From Candidatus Enterococcus moelleringii (lineage in GTDB: Bacteria; Bacillota; Bacilli; Lactobacillales; Enterococcaceae), in the NCBI RefSeq assembly GCF_017377575.1, contig NZ_JAFREM010000031.1:1-64000 (forward strand): a stretch of DNA of 64,000 nt. The letters run 5' to 3'. A program made the position numbers and the translations under genes. The stretch's first letter is position 1. Each line of letters opens with the position of its first letter. Below are positions 25,761 to 36,207 of this stretch, piece after piece. The notes under the pieces were generated by a model. The model had not been told where the DNA came from and made no database searches. It saw only the letters and a list, made by a program, of their open reading frames with translations.

Positions 25761-27026
25761 TTATTTATGACGTGAGCTGCGAGAATGCAAGGATCCGCTG
25801 TCGACGTTCTCAAATTCTTGGTAATCCTGATAAAAATCTTCTTCATAATAATCATATTCATATTCTTCATCTTCTAAAGACTGTTGATGAGCAAGTCCCA
25901 ATAAGCTAAATGTCAGTGGAATCCAAAATCCTGCTATAAGAGTATCTTCCATTGTAGACTGCAGTAAGATGCCAAAAAAAGCGAGTAAGAAACTATATCT
26001 AGCTACTTCAAAATCTCTTTTCATGACAATTGACCACACATTGTAAAGGATAAACAAGATGATAAGAATCAATCCAATAATTCCATACTGCCCTAAAAGC
26101 GAATTGTAACTATTGTGATAACCCAAAATTTCGTTACCTCTTTGGAAAGTAAATGGATGCATCCCCACGAAAAACTGTTGGCTCTTTTCAAAAAGTTCCT
26201 CATAAAAAAGTCGCCAAATCTCTTCTCTTCCAGTAAAAATGTTGACTTCATCTGAAAAAGCAACAAAGTAAGAAATCGGGAAAATAGCTGTTAAAAACAC
26301 TGTATAGGCTCCACCAAGCACATGTTTTAATTTTTCCTTAATATTTTCTGGGAAGATATCTAAAAGAACAAAACAAACAGTTGCCGCAAATGATGCCTTT
26401 GACTGCACAACCCAAGTTCCTGCTAATCCCATCAAATAAATCGGATAGACCACCCAGTCACTCCAACCCGTTCGCAATGATTTAATTAAGCACGCGGACA
26501 AGAACGTTGCCGACATAACTGATGCCCCGATGGTATTCGTATTAATCCAAATTTCTTTTAGTTTATTGGTAGGCGCCCAGATAGACTTCCCGTCCGACGG
26601 TGCAGGCATCTCAGTAAAAATACGAAACATGGTAATCAGCAATATGACTAGAATAATACTACCTAGCAGTGCCCGAGTCCATTTTGGAAAATAAACAACT
26701 TTAAAATCAAGCACAACGACAATGATTAATGCAAGTATTACATTTTGGAAAAAACCTGCACCTCTTAAGTCCGAAAATTGAGAATAGAAGGGAACCGTTG
26801 CAACTGCTACTATTACCCAAATCCAATCAACCACTCCTAAACGGTAAACATTTAGAATCAAAACAATAATCGCAGCAAAAGTTACATATCTAACCATCCC
26901 CGTGTACAAATCAAGCATCGGTTGAGTTCCAATACCTCTTGTCCAGAGAAAGAAGCAGGCACAAATCATCGTAAAAAGGATAAAAAGGCTTATCGTATTT
27001 AAAATATTAGTATCATTATCTCGCAT
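25761..27026 (-). CDS. O-antigen ligase/polymerase-like membrane protein
   Basis: 421 residues with about eleven membrane segments. FTGREEIWRLFYEELF and the external loop with EILGYHNSYNSLLGQYGIIG (around residues 295-315) match the H-N-x-Y/S-L-x-x-x-x-x-x-G pattern of the O-antigen ligase/Wzy superfamily. The last 40 residues are very acidic and Tyr-rich (EYEYDYYEEDFYQDYQEF), an unusual soluble tail. It could polymerise or attach a glycan in the epa pathway. In E. faecium-like loci two membrane proteins occur between the rml genes and the ABC exporter, as here. Role inferred. Confidence 0.72.
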   Translation of the reverse strand: MRDNDTNILNTISLFILFTMICACFFLWTRGIGTQPMLDLYTGMVRYVTFAAIIVLILNVYRLGVVDWIWVIVAVATVPFYSQFSDLRGAGFFQNVILALIIVVVLDFKVVYFPKWTRALLGSIILVILLITMFRIFTEMPAPSDGKSIWAPTNKLKEIWINTNTIGASVMSATFLSACLIKSLRTGWSDWVVYPIYLMGLAGTWVVQSKASFAATVCFVLLDIFPENIKEKLKHVLGGAYTVFLTAIFPISYFVAFSDEVNIFTGREEIWRLFYEELFEKSQQFFVGMHPFTFQRGNEILGYHNSYNSLLGQYGIIGLILIILFILYNVWSIVMKRDFEVARYSFLLAFFGILLQSTMEDTLIAGFWIPLTFSLLGLAHQQSLEDEEYEYDYYEEDFYQDYQEFENVDSGSLHSRSSRHK

Positions 27027-27038
27027 TTTTTTCTCCTC

Positions 27039-29132
27039 TTAATAATAACTGTATGGATATGCCGGTGTTTCGACTTGTGGTGGGTCAGGAATGGTTTCGT
27101 TTATTCCCGTTTCACCGCTTGAAGTGTTAGTTTCAATTTGCCCTGCGCCTTCTGGGAAACTCATCTCATAAATTCGCCAATCATCTTTTTCAGGTCCGTA
27201 TACTAATTTAAAATGTGCAAAATTGTAAGGATTGAAGGCTGTTAGATCTCTATGGGTGACAACATATTTTATGCCTAGTTCCTTGACAGCAAGAAAGTTG
27301 ATATATACCGAAAATGAATCGGGATTGGTTAGCTCGAAATTAGTATCAGCCCTCGTAACATAAGCGTCAATATGAGCATACCTATTGTATATTTTTTCAA
27401 ACGTTTTATCTGGGTCTACATCTTCCCACATTGCCATATCAGGATAAAATCGGACTGTATTATAGGCTTTTACTCCAAGAGCTGGTAAAAAGTTGTACAG
27501 ATGATATTCCGACAACCATAATTGATTTGGATCTTCTTTCTCTTGTTTCATAATTGCTTTAGCTAAGCTTTTCTCATAAATTGCTCCGGTACCATGCACC
27601 ACAGGATTTACAAAAAATCCGCTGGTAATTGTGCAAGCTAACAACATCACTATAGCTATTCTTTTCTTTTTAGCTAAAATAAACCAAATAATTAGAGCGA
27701 CAATTAACGTCGTGGCAATAAGGTCAAACAAATTGAAATATTTCATAATTGGAGAATTGGCTAGTGTGACGCAAATTGCTGCCCCAGAAACTATCGCAAT
27801 CCCCCCACGCAACCATCGAGGTAATCTTTTTTGTTCAAAAATGAAACCAATGAACCAGATAGTCAATAATGATGCTACAAAGCCAAAAGTAAAGACTGCT
27901 CTAGTTGTCGGAACATAAGATAAAAGAGACGCTTCTGCTAAATTTTCTGGTAACCCAAAAACCATGAAAGCTAGTAAGAACAGAGAAAACACTAAAAGAT
28001 TTACTCCTAAAAAGTTCTCTTTTCTCAACTCTTTTTTTAATAGAATGACTACTATAAAAGGAATGATTAACAAATACAAATTGAAAAAGCCGGCAACCTC
28101 AGCATGGTTGGCGAACGGTATCTTCTCCGTAAATGGTGTCTTCCAATTAGTCAAAAAGAGCAGCATTTGCCATAATTTCAATCCTCCACCAGTTGAAACA
28201 CGCCGTCCGGGATATAAGGTATTCATAGTTGCCTCTAATGCACCTTTAGATTCTTGATAGAAGTGAAATAACACATAGCCTATAAACAGCAATGCCACCC
28301 CAATTAAAAGTAAATCTAGTTTGTCCCAGCGAATTTCTTTTCGAAAATGAACCACCAGACCAATAAACCAAAACAGGATTAAATAGGCTAATACAACCTG
28401 GTGAGCAGGATACAGAACTAGCACAAAACCAATCCCGCATATAATTACCAAAAGCATCATTAAACTTCGCAGAATTTTATTATCGTGATTAGCAAAATAA
28501 TGATAAAATGCTACCATTAATCCCAAAGTAAAGAAGATTAAATCACCGACATGCTGCATAAACCACCATTGAACAGCCGGAGAAAAAGTTATCATCAATG
28601 AGCCTAACATAGAAAGATACTTGTTCTTCTTAGTTAAAATCATCGAAAGTTCAAATCCAAGGAGGATCATGAAAATGATCTTAAACCCCCAATAGAAAGA
28701 GAGCGCGCGATCCTTATCCAAGAAAAAAAAGCCCCAGTTAAATGGTTTTCCAATTTGAGTGATATCTTTCACAGGAGAATTGTAGGCAATAATCATATTT
28801 TGACCAGAGATTCCATAATTCTCATTTAATACCGGAAAACCCTCTTCTATTTGTGAAAAATAGAAAGGAGTCTGAACCATCCATTCATCTGAACGAATGC
28901 CACGGCTTTGACCAAAAATGACATCCGTTGTTTTTCCGTCATCTCTTTGAGAAACGGTATTATCCCACGCCCCGATTGAACTTCCATTTAAATTGAGCGA
29001 AACAATTATAACAAGGAAAATGAGTCCTATTAAATAACGAAAGCGGATGATAAAATCAGCAATCTTCGTTAAAGGCCCCGTATTTCTTTCTCTAGCTCTT
29101 TCTCTACTTCTCTGTTGTAACCTAGTTTCCAT
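27039..29132 (-). CDS. Large polytopic membrane protein, possible GT-C type glycosyltransferase
   Basis: About 697 residues with 12-14 membrane segments and a C-terminal external domain of about 180 residues. I start at the ATG at 29132, where GGGGGAAAG is two bases upstream; the frame is open 27 codons further but overlaps the previous gene more deeply. The first 20 residues are rich in Arg and Glu (RSRERARERN). The fold plan, with a large external loop after the first segment and a soluble C-terminal part, is like YfhO and other GT-C proteins that use lipid-linked sugars outside the cell. I see no motif that fixes the function. Overlaps the GT2 gene by 11 bp. Confidence 0.6.
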   Translation of the reverse strand: METRLQQRSRERARERNTGPLTKIADFIIRFRYLIGLIFLVIIVSLNLNGSSIGAWDNTVSQRDDGKTTDVIFGQSRGIRSDEWMVQTPFYFSQIEEGFPVLNENYGISGQNMIIAYNSPVKDITQIGKPFNWGFFFLDKDRALSFYWGFKIIFMILLGFELSMILTKKNKYLSMLGSLMITFSPAVQWWFMQHVGDLIFFTLGLMVAFYHYFANHDNKILRSLMMLLVIICGIGFVLVLYPAHQVVLAYLILFWFIGLVVHFRKEIRWDKLDLLLIGVALLFIGYVLFHFYQESKGALEATMNTLYPGRRVSTGGGLKLWQMLLFLTNWKTPFTEKIPFANHAEVAGFFNLYLLIIPFIVVILLKKELRKENFLGVNLLVFSLFLLAFMVFGLPENLAEASLLSYVPTTRAVFTFGFVASLLTIWFIGFIFEQKRLPRWLRGGIAIVSGAAICVTLANSPIMKYFNLFDLIATTLIVALIIWFILAKKKRIAIVMLLACTITSGFFVNPVVHGTGAIYEKSLAKAIMKQEKEDPNQLWLSEYHLYNFLPALGVKAYNTVRFYPDMAMWEDVDPDKTFEKIYNRYAHIDAYVTRADTNFELTNPDSFSVYINFLAVKELGIKYVVTHRDLTAFNPYNFAHFKLVYGPEKDDWRIYEMSFPEGAGQIETNTSSGETGINETIPDPPQVETPAYPYSYY

Positions 29133-29970
29133 TTCTTTCCCCCAAAATTGATTTGTACTGTGACAAGGTTCTTCCTGCATAGGGGAAAAATCCTTTGAAA
29201 ATCTGCTTAACACTCCTCAAAAACAACTGTCTTTTATATTCAGCAAACAAGTTTGTTTCATAATCACGGTAAAACAAACTTTCTGCAGCTAAAATTTGCT
29301 GATACCTCGTCAGGTTCATCCTGTCCTTGTAATCCAATACCGACAGTTGATGATGAAGCGATTCATCTAACACTTTTATTTGCCTCTTCTCTTGATAGAC
29401 CTTCCAACAAAGCCAGTGATCTAAATAATCCAAAGAGAAATCTTCATTATAACCGTTAATTTTTTCTAAAAAGCTCAGTGAGATCATAGCGGCTGAATTT
29501 ATTACCATGATTTTTTCACTATATACTTCTCCTCCCTTGGGCAGAGAGGTATGTAAAGGACGCAAGGTGTCATTTCTTACCGGTGAAACTTGTTGCACAC
29601 CGTCTTGAATAACGGGAGCGATGATTCCTACTGTTTTATTAGCAACTTCACTTGCAGATATAATTGATTTAAAATAGTCTACCGTTAACTCTGTGTCTTG
29701 GTCCAAAGTAATCAACCATTGGCATCCAGCAGCCAAACTTTGAGGCCATACGAAATTGTAGGCTTTTGCCAAGCCTTGGTTTCCATGGACATAGTGATAA
29801 AAGAATCGCTCATCCGTGAAGACGGGAGCATCTTCAACAGTACTATTATCAAACACAATTATTCTTCGCAACTCGGGAAAAGCTTCTAAGGCCAGGATCT
29901 GCTGCAGGCTTTGCACCGTTAAAGAATCCGCTGCTTTTACCTGATATAACACAATGACCATATCGAACAA
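29122..29970 (-). CDS. Glycosyltransferase family 2, rhamnosyltransferase-like
   Basis: 282 residues, GT-A fold: IVLYQVKAADSLTVQSLQ, RRIIVFDNSTV, NQGLAKAYNF and WLITLDQDTELTVDYF with the D-x-D-type motif near residue 90; FSLDYLDHWLCWKV follows the RfbF-like rhamnosyltransferase pattern. A TTG start at 29970 is chosen because AAGGAGG lies eight bases before it, while the ATG three codons later is too far away. It directly follows rmlD, so use of dTDP-rhamnose is a reasonable guess. Confidence 0.8.
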   Translation of the reverse strand: MFDMVIVLYQVKAADSLTVQSLQQILALEAFPELRRIIVFDNSTVEDAPVFTDERFFYHYVHGNQGLAKAYNFVWPQSLAAGCQWLITLDQDTELTVDYFKSIISASEVANKTVGIIAPVIQDGVQQVSPVRNDTLRPLHTSLPKGGEVYSEKIMVINSAAMISLSFLEKINGYNEDFSLDYLDHWLCWKVYQEKRQIKVLDESLHHQLSVLDYKDRMNLTRYQQILAAESLFYRDYETNLFAEYKRQLFLRSVKQIFKGFFPYAGRTLSQYKSILGERNGN

Positions 29971-29990
29971 ATCCTGTACCTCCTTCTGCT

Positions 29991-30830
29991 TTATTTCTCT
30001 AATTTAATAAATTGTTCTAAAGCTTCTTGCCAAGTTGGTATTTTGAAGCCTAAGTCTTTAGCTTTACTTAAATCCATCACCGAATACTGTGGACGTTTGG
30101 CTTTTTGCGGGTACTCTTCAGAAGTAACTGGCAAAACTTCTACCTCAGTATCCTTCAAAATTTCTTTGGCAAACTCATACCATGAGCAGCTGTTTTCGTT
30201 CGATAAATGATAAACGCCAAATGGTGCTTCTTTTTCAACAACAAAAGTCATGAACTCAGCTAACGTTCTAGTCCAAGTTGGGCGACCATATTGATCATTC
30301 ACTACTGTCAGCTGTTTATGAGTTTCTGCTAAACGCTGCATCGTGTAAACGAAATTGTGACCATAGATACCGAATACCCAAGAGGTACGAATAATGAAAT
30401 AATCATCCATGATTTCTTGAACAGCTTTTTCGCCTAATAGTTTAGTACGGCCATATTCGCTTTGTGGGTTAGTTTTATCATCCACTTGATACATTCCGTC
30501 TTTGCGTGTGCCGTCAAAAACATAGTCTGTACTAATATAGACTAATTTTGAACCAGCAGCTTTTGCTGCTTTCGCCACATTGCGGGTACCGTCAACATTA
30601 ATTTTTTCATCTAATTCTTTGCCTTCGTCTTCCGCTTTATCAACAGCTGTATAAGCCGCACAATGATAAACCAGTTCCGGCTTCAAATCAGTGATATAAT
30701 CCATCGTTTTCTCAGCATCTGTAATATCTAAAACATCTGCATCCGTTGAAATGTATTCCCAGCCTTTTTCGTCTAACAGCTTTCTTAGTTCAGTTCCTAG
30801 TTGCCCGTTACCGCCTGTTAATAAGATCAT
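29991..30830 (-). CDS. rmlD: dTDP-4-dehydrorhamnose reductase RmlD
   Basis: 279 residues. LLTGGNGQLGTEL at the N terminus binds NAD(P)H; YHCAAYTAVDKAEDE, STDYVFDGT and YGRTKLLGE (Y-x-x-x-K) are the RmlD motifs. It reduces dTDP-4-dehydro-L-rhamnose to dTDP-L-rhamnose, the last step of the pathway. It is separated from rmlB by a clear hairpin terminator (30849-30876) in only 50 bases, so its expression depends on read-through or an internal promoter. AAAGGAGAG precedes the ATG. Confidence 0.95.
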   Translation of the reverse strand: MILLTGGNGQLGTELRKLLDEKGWEYISTDADVLDITDAEKTMDYITDLKPELVYHCAAYTAVDKAEDEGKELDEKINVDGTRNVAKAAKAAGSKLVYISTDYVFDGTRKDGMYQVDDKTNPQSEYGRTKLLGEKAVQEIMDDYFIIRTSWVFGIYGHNFVYTMQRLAETHKQLTVVNDQYGRPTWTRTLAEFMTFVVEKEAPFGVYHLSNENSCSWYEFAKEILKDTEVEVLPVTSEEYPQKAKRPQYSVMDLSKAKDLGFKIPTWQEALEQFIKLEK

Positions 30831-30848
30831 CGCGTTTCTCTCCTTTTC

Positions 30849-30876
30849 TCAAAAAAAGGCAGGTCTCCCTGCCAGT
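30849..30876 (-). terminator. Intra-operon hairpin with T run between rmlB and rmlD
   Basis: On the minus strand GGCAGG (30873-30868), loop GAGA, CCTGCC (30863-30858), then TTTTTTT (30857-30851). It lies just after the rmlB stop and just before the rmlD ribosome binding site. A classic terminator shape inside the pathway; probably partial termination or 3'-end processing. Confidence 0.8.
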
Positions 30877-30880
30877 TGAA

Positions 30881-32501
<1,621 letters not shown>

Positions 32502-32502
<1 letters not shown>

Positions 32503-33374
32503 TATATTTCCTCTTTTGCTAAACGTAATAAGTATTGTCCATATTGATTTTTCTTCAATGGTTGAGCTAATTCAACTAGCTGTTCTTTAGTGATGTAACC
32601 CATACGGAATGCAATTTCCTCTAAGCAGGCTACTTTTAGATTCTGACGCTTCTCGATCGTCGAAATAAAGGTAGAAGCTTCTAATAATGACTCATGGGTT
32701 CCCGTATCTAACCAGGCAAATCCCCGACTCATTACTTCAACCGAAAGCTTGTTGCGATTCAAGTATTCTTTATTCACATCGGTGATTTCTAATTCGCCAC
32801 GATCTGAAGGTTTAATATTTTTAGCAATTTCCACAACATCGTTATCGTAGAAATATAGGCCAGTAACAGCATAGTTTGACTTAGGTTGTTCCGGTTTTTC
32901 TTCAATGGAAACAGCTTGCATATTGTCGTCAAACTCAACGACACCGAACCGTTCGGGATCGTTTACGTGATAGCCGAATACTGTAGCACCTTCTTTTTTA
33001 GCTGCGGTGCGCTGCAACATACGAGATAATCCGTCACCGTAATAAATATTGTCGCCTAGAACTAAGCAAACACTATCATCACCAATAAATTCCTCGCCAA
33101 TAATGAAGGCTTGCGCTAATCCATCTGGGCTTTCTTGAACAGCGTATTCGATGTGAATACCTAGTTCTTGTCCGTTACCGAATAAGCTTTCAAATCGTGG
33201 TGTATCCTCTGGTGTCGAAATAATTAAAATTTCCTTAATACCAGCCAACATTAAAGTAGACATTGGGTAATAAATCATTGGTTTGTCATAGACAGGCATT
33301 AATTGTTTCGAAGTTGCTTTGGTTAATGGATACAAGCGCGTACCGCTGCCGCCTGCTAAAATAATTCCTTTCAT
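32502..33374 (-). CDS. rmlA: Glucose-1-phosphate thymidylyltransferase RmlA
   Basis: 290 residues from [18 protein letters not shown], the nucleotide-binding signature of Rml[49 protein letters not shown] and [16 protein letters not shown] are further family blocks. It joins dTTP and glucose-1-phosphate, the first step of dTDP-rhamnose synthesis. The ATG at 33374 follows AGGAG by seven bases; the open frame extends 13 codons upstream without a site. A promoter candidate with a perfect TATAAT lies at 33412-33441. Confidence 0.96.
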
Positions 33375-33411
33375 GTTTACGCTCCTAACTTTTTCTATAC
33401 ATACGTGTCTC

Positions 33412-33441
33412 ATTATACATGATGTGTTACTAATGGAGAAA
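33412..33441 (-). promoter_or_regulatory. Candidate promoter for the rml genes
   Basis: Perfect -10 TATAAT (33417-33412) with an 18-base spacer and a weak -35 TTTCTC (33441-33436) in the 72-base gap between the upstream GT2 gene and rmlA. Confidence 0.5.
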
Positions 33442-33446
33442 GTACT

Positions 33447-34190
33447 TTACGTATTTTTTTTATTTTCAGTCAGTCTTTTCCTAACTAAACGCCATGCTTT
33501 CCAGCGCCATTGAAATTGTTGTACCTTTGAGGCAGATGTTTTTATCTCAGTTGTGTTTAAACCATGCCTACGGTAATAAACTAGTTGGTCTGGAATAAAC
33601 ACTACACCTTTCGTGTGATCAGCTAATAATCCGATCCACATGTCATGCATTGGAACGTCGCTTGGGATTGGTAAAATCAAGTCCTTGAGTTCTTTACGAA
33701 AAGCCATTCCTGCACCGATATAGCTACTGCGAAGCAAATTGTGCCAGAAACCTGGCTTAGTATGACGCAATGCCTGATAAGAAGGAATCAGCGTTTGAAA
33801 ATCATTGTCAACGATTATTAAATCTGAAACAATCACGGTGATATTTGGATGCCCTTGAAAGTACTTTTTCATGACACTTACTTTATTCGGCTGCCACACA
33901 TCGTCTTGATCACTTAGAAAAATAAGATCATTTTGACCTTTAGATATGGCATATTCAAAATTACCAATTACACCGGGGCGTTCGTTTTTGAAAAGTCGGA
34001 TTCGGTGGTCATTTTCTTGATAGGCTTTCAACAATTCCCAAGTACCATCGGTTGAAGAGTTATCAGAAACGACTAGTTCGTCTTGTTCAGTTAATTGCGG
34101 CAGAATGCTGTCTAGCTGTGCTTCAATAAACGCTCTCCCATTATATGTGGCCATACAAACAGAAACAGATAGCCCTTGATTATTGTGCAT
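33447..34190 (-). CDS. Glycosyltransferase family 2 (epa core, EpaC-like position)
   Basis: 247 residues. SVSVCMATYNGRAFIEAQLD, DELVVSDNSSTDGT and IFLSDQDDVWQPNKV (D-x-D-type motif near residue 93) mark a GT-A fold rhamnosyltransferase-like enzyme; HDMWIGLLADHTKG is the later catalytic region. A basic C terminus (RWKAWRLVRKRLTENKK) may sit at the membrane. It lies between two other epa core genes and should act on the lipid-linked core. GGAGG lies before the ATG. The exact sugar is unknown. Confidence 0.82.
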   Translation of the reverse strand: MHNNQGLSVSVCMATYNGRAFIEAQLDSILPQLTEQDELVVSDNSSTDGTWELLKAYQENDHRIRLFKNERPGVIGNFEYAISKGQNDLIFLSDQDDVWQPNKVSVMKKYFQGHPNITVIVSDLIIVDNDFQTLIPSYQALRHTKPGFWHNLLRSSYIGAGMAFRKELKDLILPIPSDVPMHDMWIGLLADHTKGVVFIPDQLVYYRRHGLNTTEIKTSASKVQQFQWRWKAWRLVRKRLTENKKNT

Positions 34191-34200
34191 GTGATCCTCC

Positions 34201-35013
34201 CTAGAAGAATTGCCAACCCCATTTGTTGAAATACTTTCTCATTGATTGCAAAAAGACGAAAAACAGCTTGCGGCTTTTCACCGCTCCCCGTTCATATAAA
34301 TGAACAACTTGAAATCTTGGTGTGTATAACACTTTGTATCCGGCAGCTTCCATCTTTCTACAAAGATCGTTGTCTTCAAAATACATAAAATAGCGCTCGT
34401 CGAAACCTTCTACAGCGGCAAACTTCTCAACATCCACCACCATGAAGCTGCCTGAAATCATCCGCACATAGCTGTCCCGATCATCCGGCAACTCCCGGCA
34501 TTCAAACCTGGCTAAACGTTTGTCAAACATTTTTTTGACAAAATGAAAAGGAACAAAGCGCAGCATGTAGTCAAAAACATCCAGCTTTTGACGAACTAAG
34601 TGCTGTGTAGTCCCGTCTTCGTTCAAAATTTTCGGAGCCAGCAATGCTGCCTCCGAGTGCTGCTTCAACAAAGAAACTAATCCGTTTAGAACATCTTGTT
34701 CTAAAATAATGTCTGGATTAAAAATAATTGCAAAATCAGAAGGTTTAGATAATAGATTATAATTATGTCCGAAACCGAACCCTTTATTTTCTTCATGAAG
34801 AGTCACTTGAATAAACGGAAAACGCTGGTAACCCAACAATTTTTGCTGGTATCCAGCCTCCGAATGATTATCAAAAATTATTATTTTGACAGCGGGGTTA
34901 TCCCCAAGCTTATCAATCAACGTATCCAAACTTAAAAAAATTTTGTCACTATTATGGGTAACGATACTAATAGTGACAATCTCTGTAGGTGTATTCATCA
35001 ATGGCTGGCTCAT
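34201..35013 (-). CDS. Glycosyltransferase family 2, rhamnosyltransferase-like (EpaB-like)
   Basis: 270 residues. IVTISIVTHNSDKIFLSLDT, IIIFDNHSEAGY, HEENKGFGFGHNYN and FAIIFNPDIILE (N-P-D motif near residue 95) are the RfbF/WbbL-type GT2 blocks; GFDERYFMYFEDNDLCRK is the conserved E-D-x-D-L-C region. It probably adds the first rhamnose to undecaprenyl-PP-GlcNAc made by the EpaA-like enzyme. Its start overlaps the epaA stop by four bases (ATGA), so the two are translationally coupled. Confidence 0.87.
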   Translation of the reverse strand: MSQPLMNTPTEIVTISIVTHNSDKIFLSLDTLIDKLGDNPAVKIIIFDNHSEAGYQQKLLGYQRFPFIQVTLHEENKGFGFGHNYNLLSKPSDFAIIFNPDIILEQDVLNGLVSLLKQHSEAALLAPKILNEDGTTQHLVRQKLDVFDYMLRFVPFHFVKKMFDKRLARFECRELPDDRDSYVRMISGSFMVVDVEKFAAVEGFDERYFMYFEDNDLCRKMEAAGYKVLYTPRFQVVHLYERGAVKSRKLFFVFLQSMRKYFNKWGWQFF

Positions 35014-36128
35014 TTCTTAAAGTATTTCTTAAGGACTTGCGAACGGTATTCTTTGTTTCCAAAAAGGCGGAAGGTTTTCGTGATAAAACTGTATTTTTCG
35101 CTGATTAATCCAATCAGCTCTAATAAGAAAGTAATCGCAAAGCCCATGGCTATGATCAGAACAATCGTGCCGATTTTGCTGGTGTAGTTGATTAACAAGG
35201 CTGTAAAAGAAAAGAGCACTGCAATCGCATAGATCGTTAATACCGCGCCGCGATGGCCAAAGCCTAAATCCATTAATCGATGGTGCAAATGCTGCTTGTC
35301 GGCCTCTGAGATAGGTATTTTCTTGGCACGTCGGCGTATCATTGCAAAAAACGTGTCTGTTACTGGAACTCCTAAAATAATTAAAGGGGTAATTAATGTA
35401 ATAAAAGTCACGTTTTTTAACCCTTCTAAGGATAAAACAGCAATCATAAATCCTAAAAACAAAGCGCCTGTATCCCCTAGATATATTTTAGCAGGATTGA
35501 AATTGTAAGGGAAAAAGCCCATAATGCTGGCAACCAGACAAAAAATAGTTAGTGAAATATAGGTCGTTGACGCGTGCAAGAAGAAATAGCCGATTACACC
35601 GATTGTCGTCAAGCCGATAATTGAAACGCCGGAAGCCAAACCGTCCAAGCCGTCAATCAAATTCACTGCATTGGTAATACCAAAAATCCAAAAGACCGTA
35701 GCTGGTAAGCTAAACCAGCCTAGCTCCACGTGGCCTAATATAGGAATAGTTAAAAAATTAAATTGGATATCTGATCTAAAATAAATAATTAGTGCCGCAA
35801 TTAAAATGCCCAAGCTTTTTTGCTTCGGACTTAATTCAAATTTGTCATCTAGTATGCCCGTAATAACAATCACGGTTCCGCCTAATAAAATTGGCAGCAG
35901 ATATGTATGTGGAATTACGTGCCTAAAGAAAAAGAGTGTTGAAATGGCAAAGGTAATGAAAATCGGCAGACCGCCTGCACTAGGCATAGTCACCTCATTG
36001 ATTCGTCGTGCATTTGGTTTATCAACCATTCCTGTTTGAACAGAAATAATTTTAAATATCGGCGTTAGGATCAGCGCCATTAAAAATGTAAGGAAATACT
36101 TGATAATTAGTCCAAACGAGACTATCAT
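35010..36128 (-). CDS. epaA: Undecaprenyl-phosphate GlcNAc-1-phosphate transferase, WecA/TagO type (EpaA-like)
   Basis: About 372 residues with ten to eleven membrane segments. PNARRINEVTMPSAGGLPIF, GILDDKFELSPKQK (D-D motif), NAVNLIDGLDGLASG and LGDTGALFLGF (D-x-x-A/G region) are the polytopic HexNAc-1-P transferase signatures, and HLHHRLMDLG is the cytoplasmic His loop. It starts glycan assembly on undecaprenyl phosphate at the membrane. The ATG at 36128 is used because AGGTGG lies eight bases upstream. A good promoter lies just before it, so this is the first gene of the polysaccharide region. Confidence 0.92.
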   Translation of the reverse strand: MIVSFGLIIKYFLTFLMALILTPIFKIISVQTGMVDKPNARRINEVTMPSAGGLPIFITFAISTLFFFRHVIPHTYLLPILLGGTVIVITGILDDKFELSPKQKSLGILIAALIIYFRSDIQFNFLTIPILGHVELGWFSLPATVFWIFGITNAVNLIDGLDGLASGVSIIGLTTIGVIGYFFLHASTTYISLTIFCLVASIMGFFPYNFNPAKIYLGDTGALFLGFMIAVLSLEGLKNVTFITLITPLIILGVPVTDTFFAMIRRRAKKIPISEADKQHLHHRLMDLGFGHRGAVLTIYAIAVLFSFTALLINYTSKIGTIVLIIAMGFAITFLLELIGLISEKYSFITKTFRLFGNKEYRSQVLKKYFKK

Positions 36129-36155
36129 TTTGCCACCCACCTTTTCTCAAAAAAT

Positions 36156-36183
36156 ATTATAGCGAATTCCCCCTGCTTTACAA
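36156..36183 (-). promoter_or_regulatory. Promoter of the polysaccharide (epa-like) region
   Basis: Minus strand TTGTAA (36183-36178), 16-base spacer, perfect TATAAT (36161-36156), 28 bases before the epaA ATG. Strong sigma-A match in the only gap upstream of epaA. Confidence 0.65.
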
Positions 36184-36207
36184 CCATCTAAGGCAAGGTT
36201 ATAGGAG

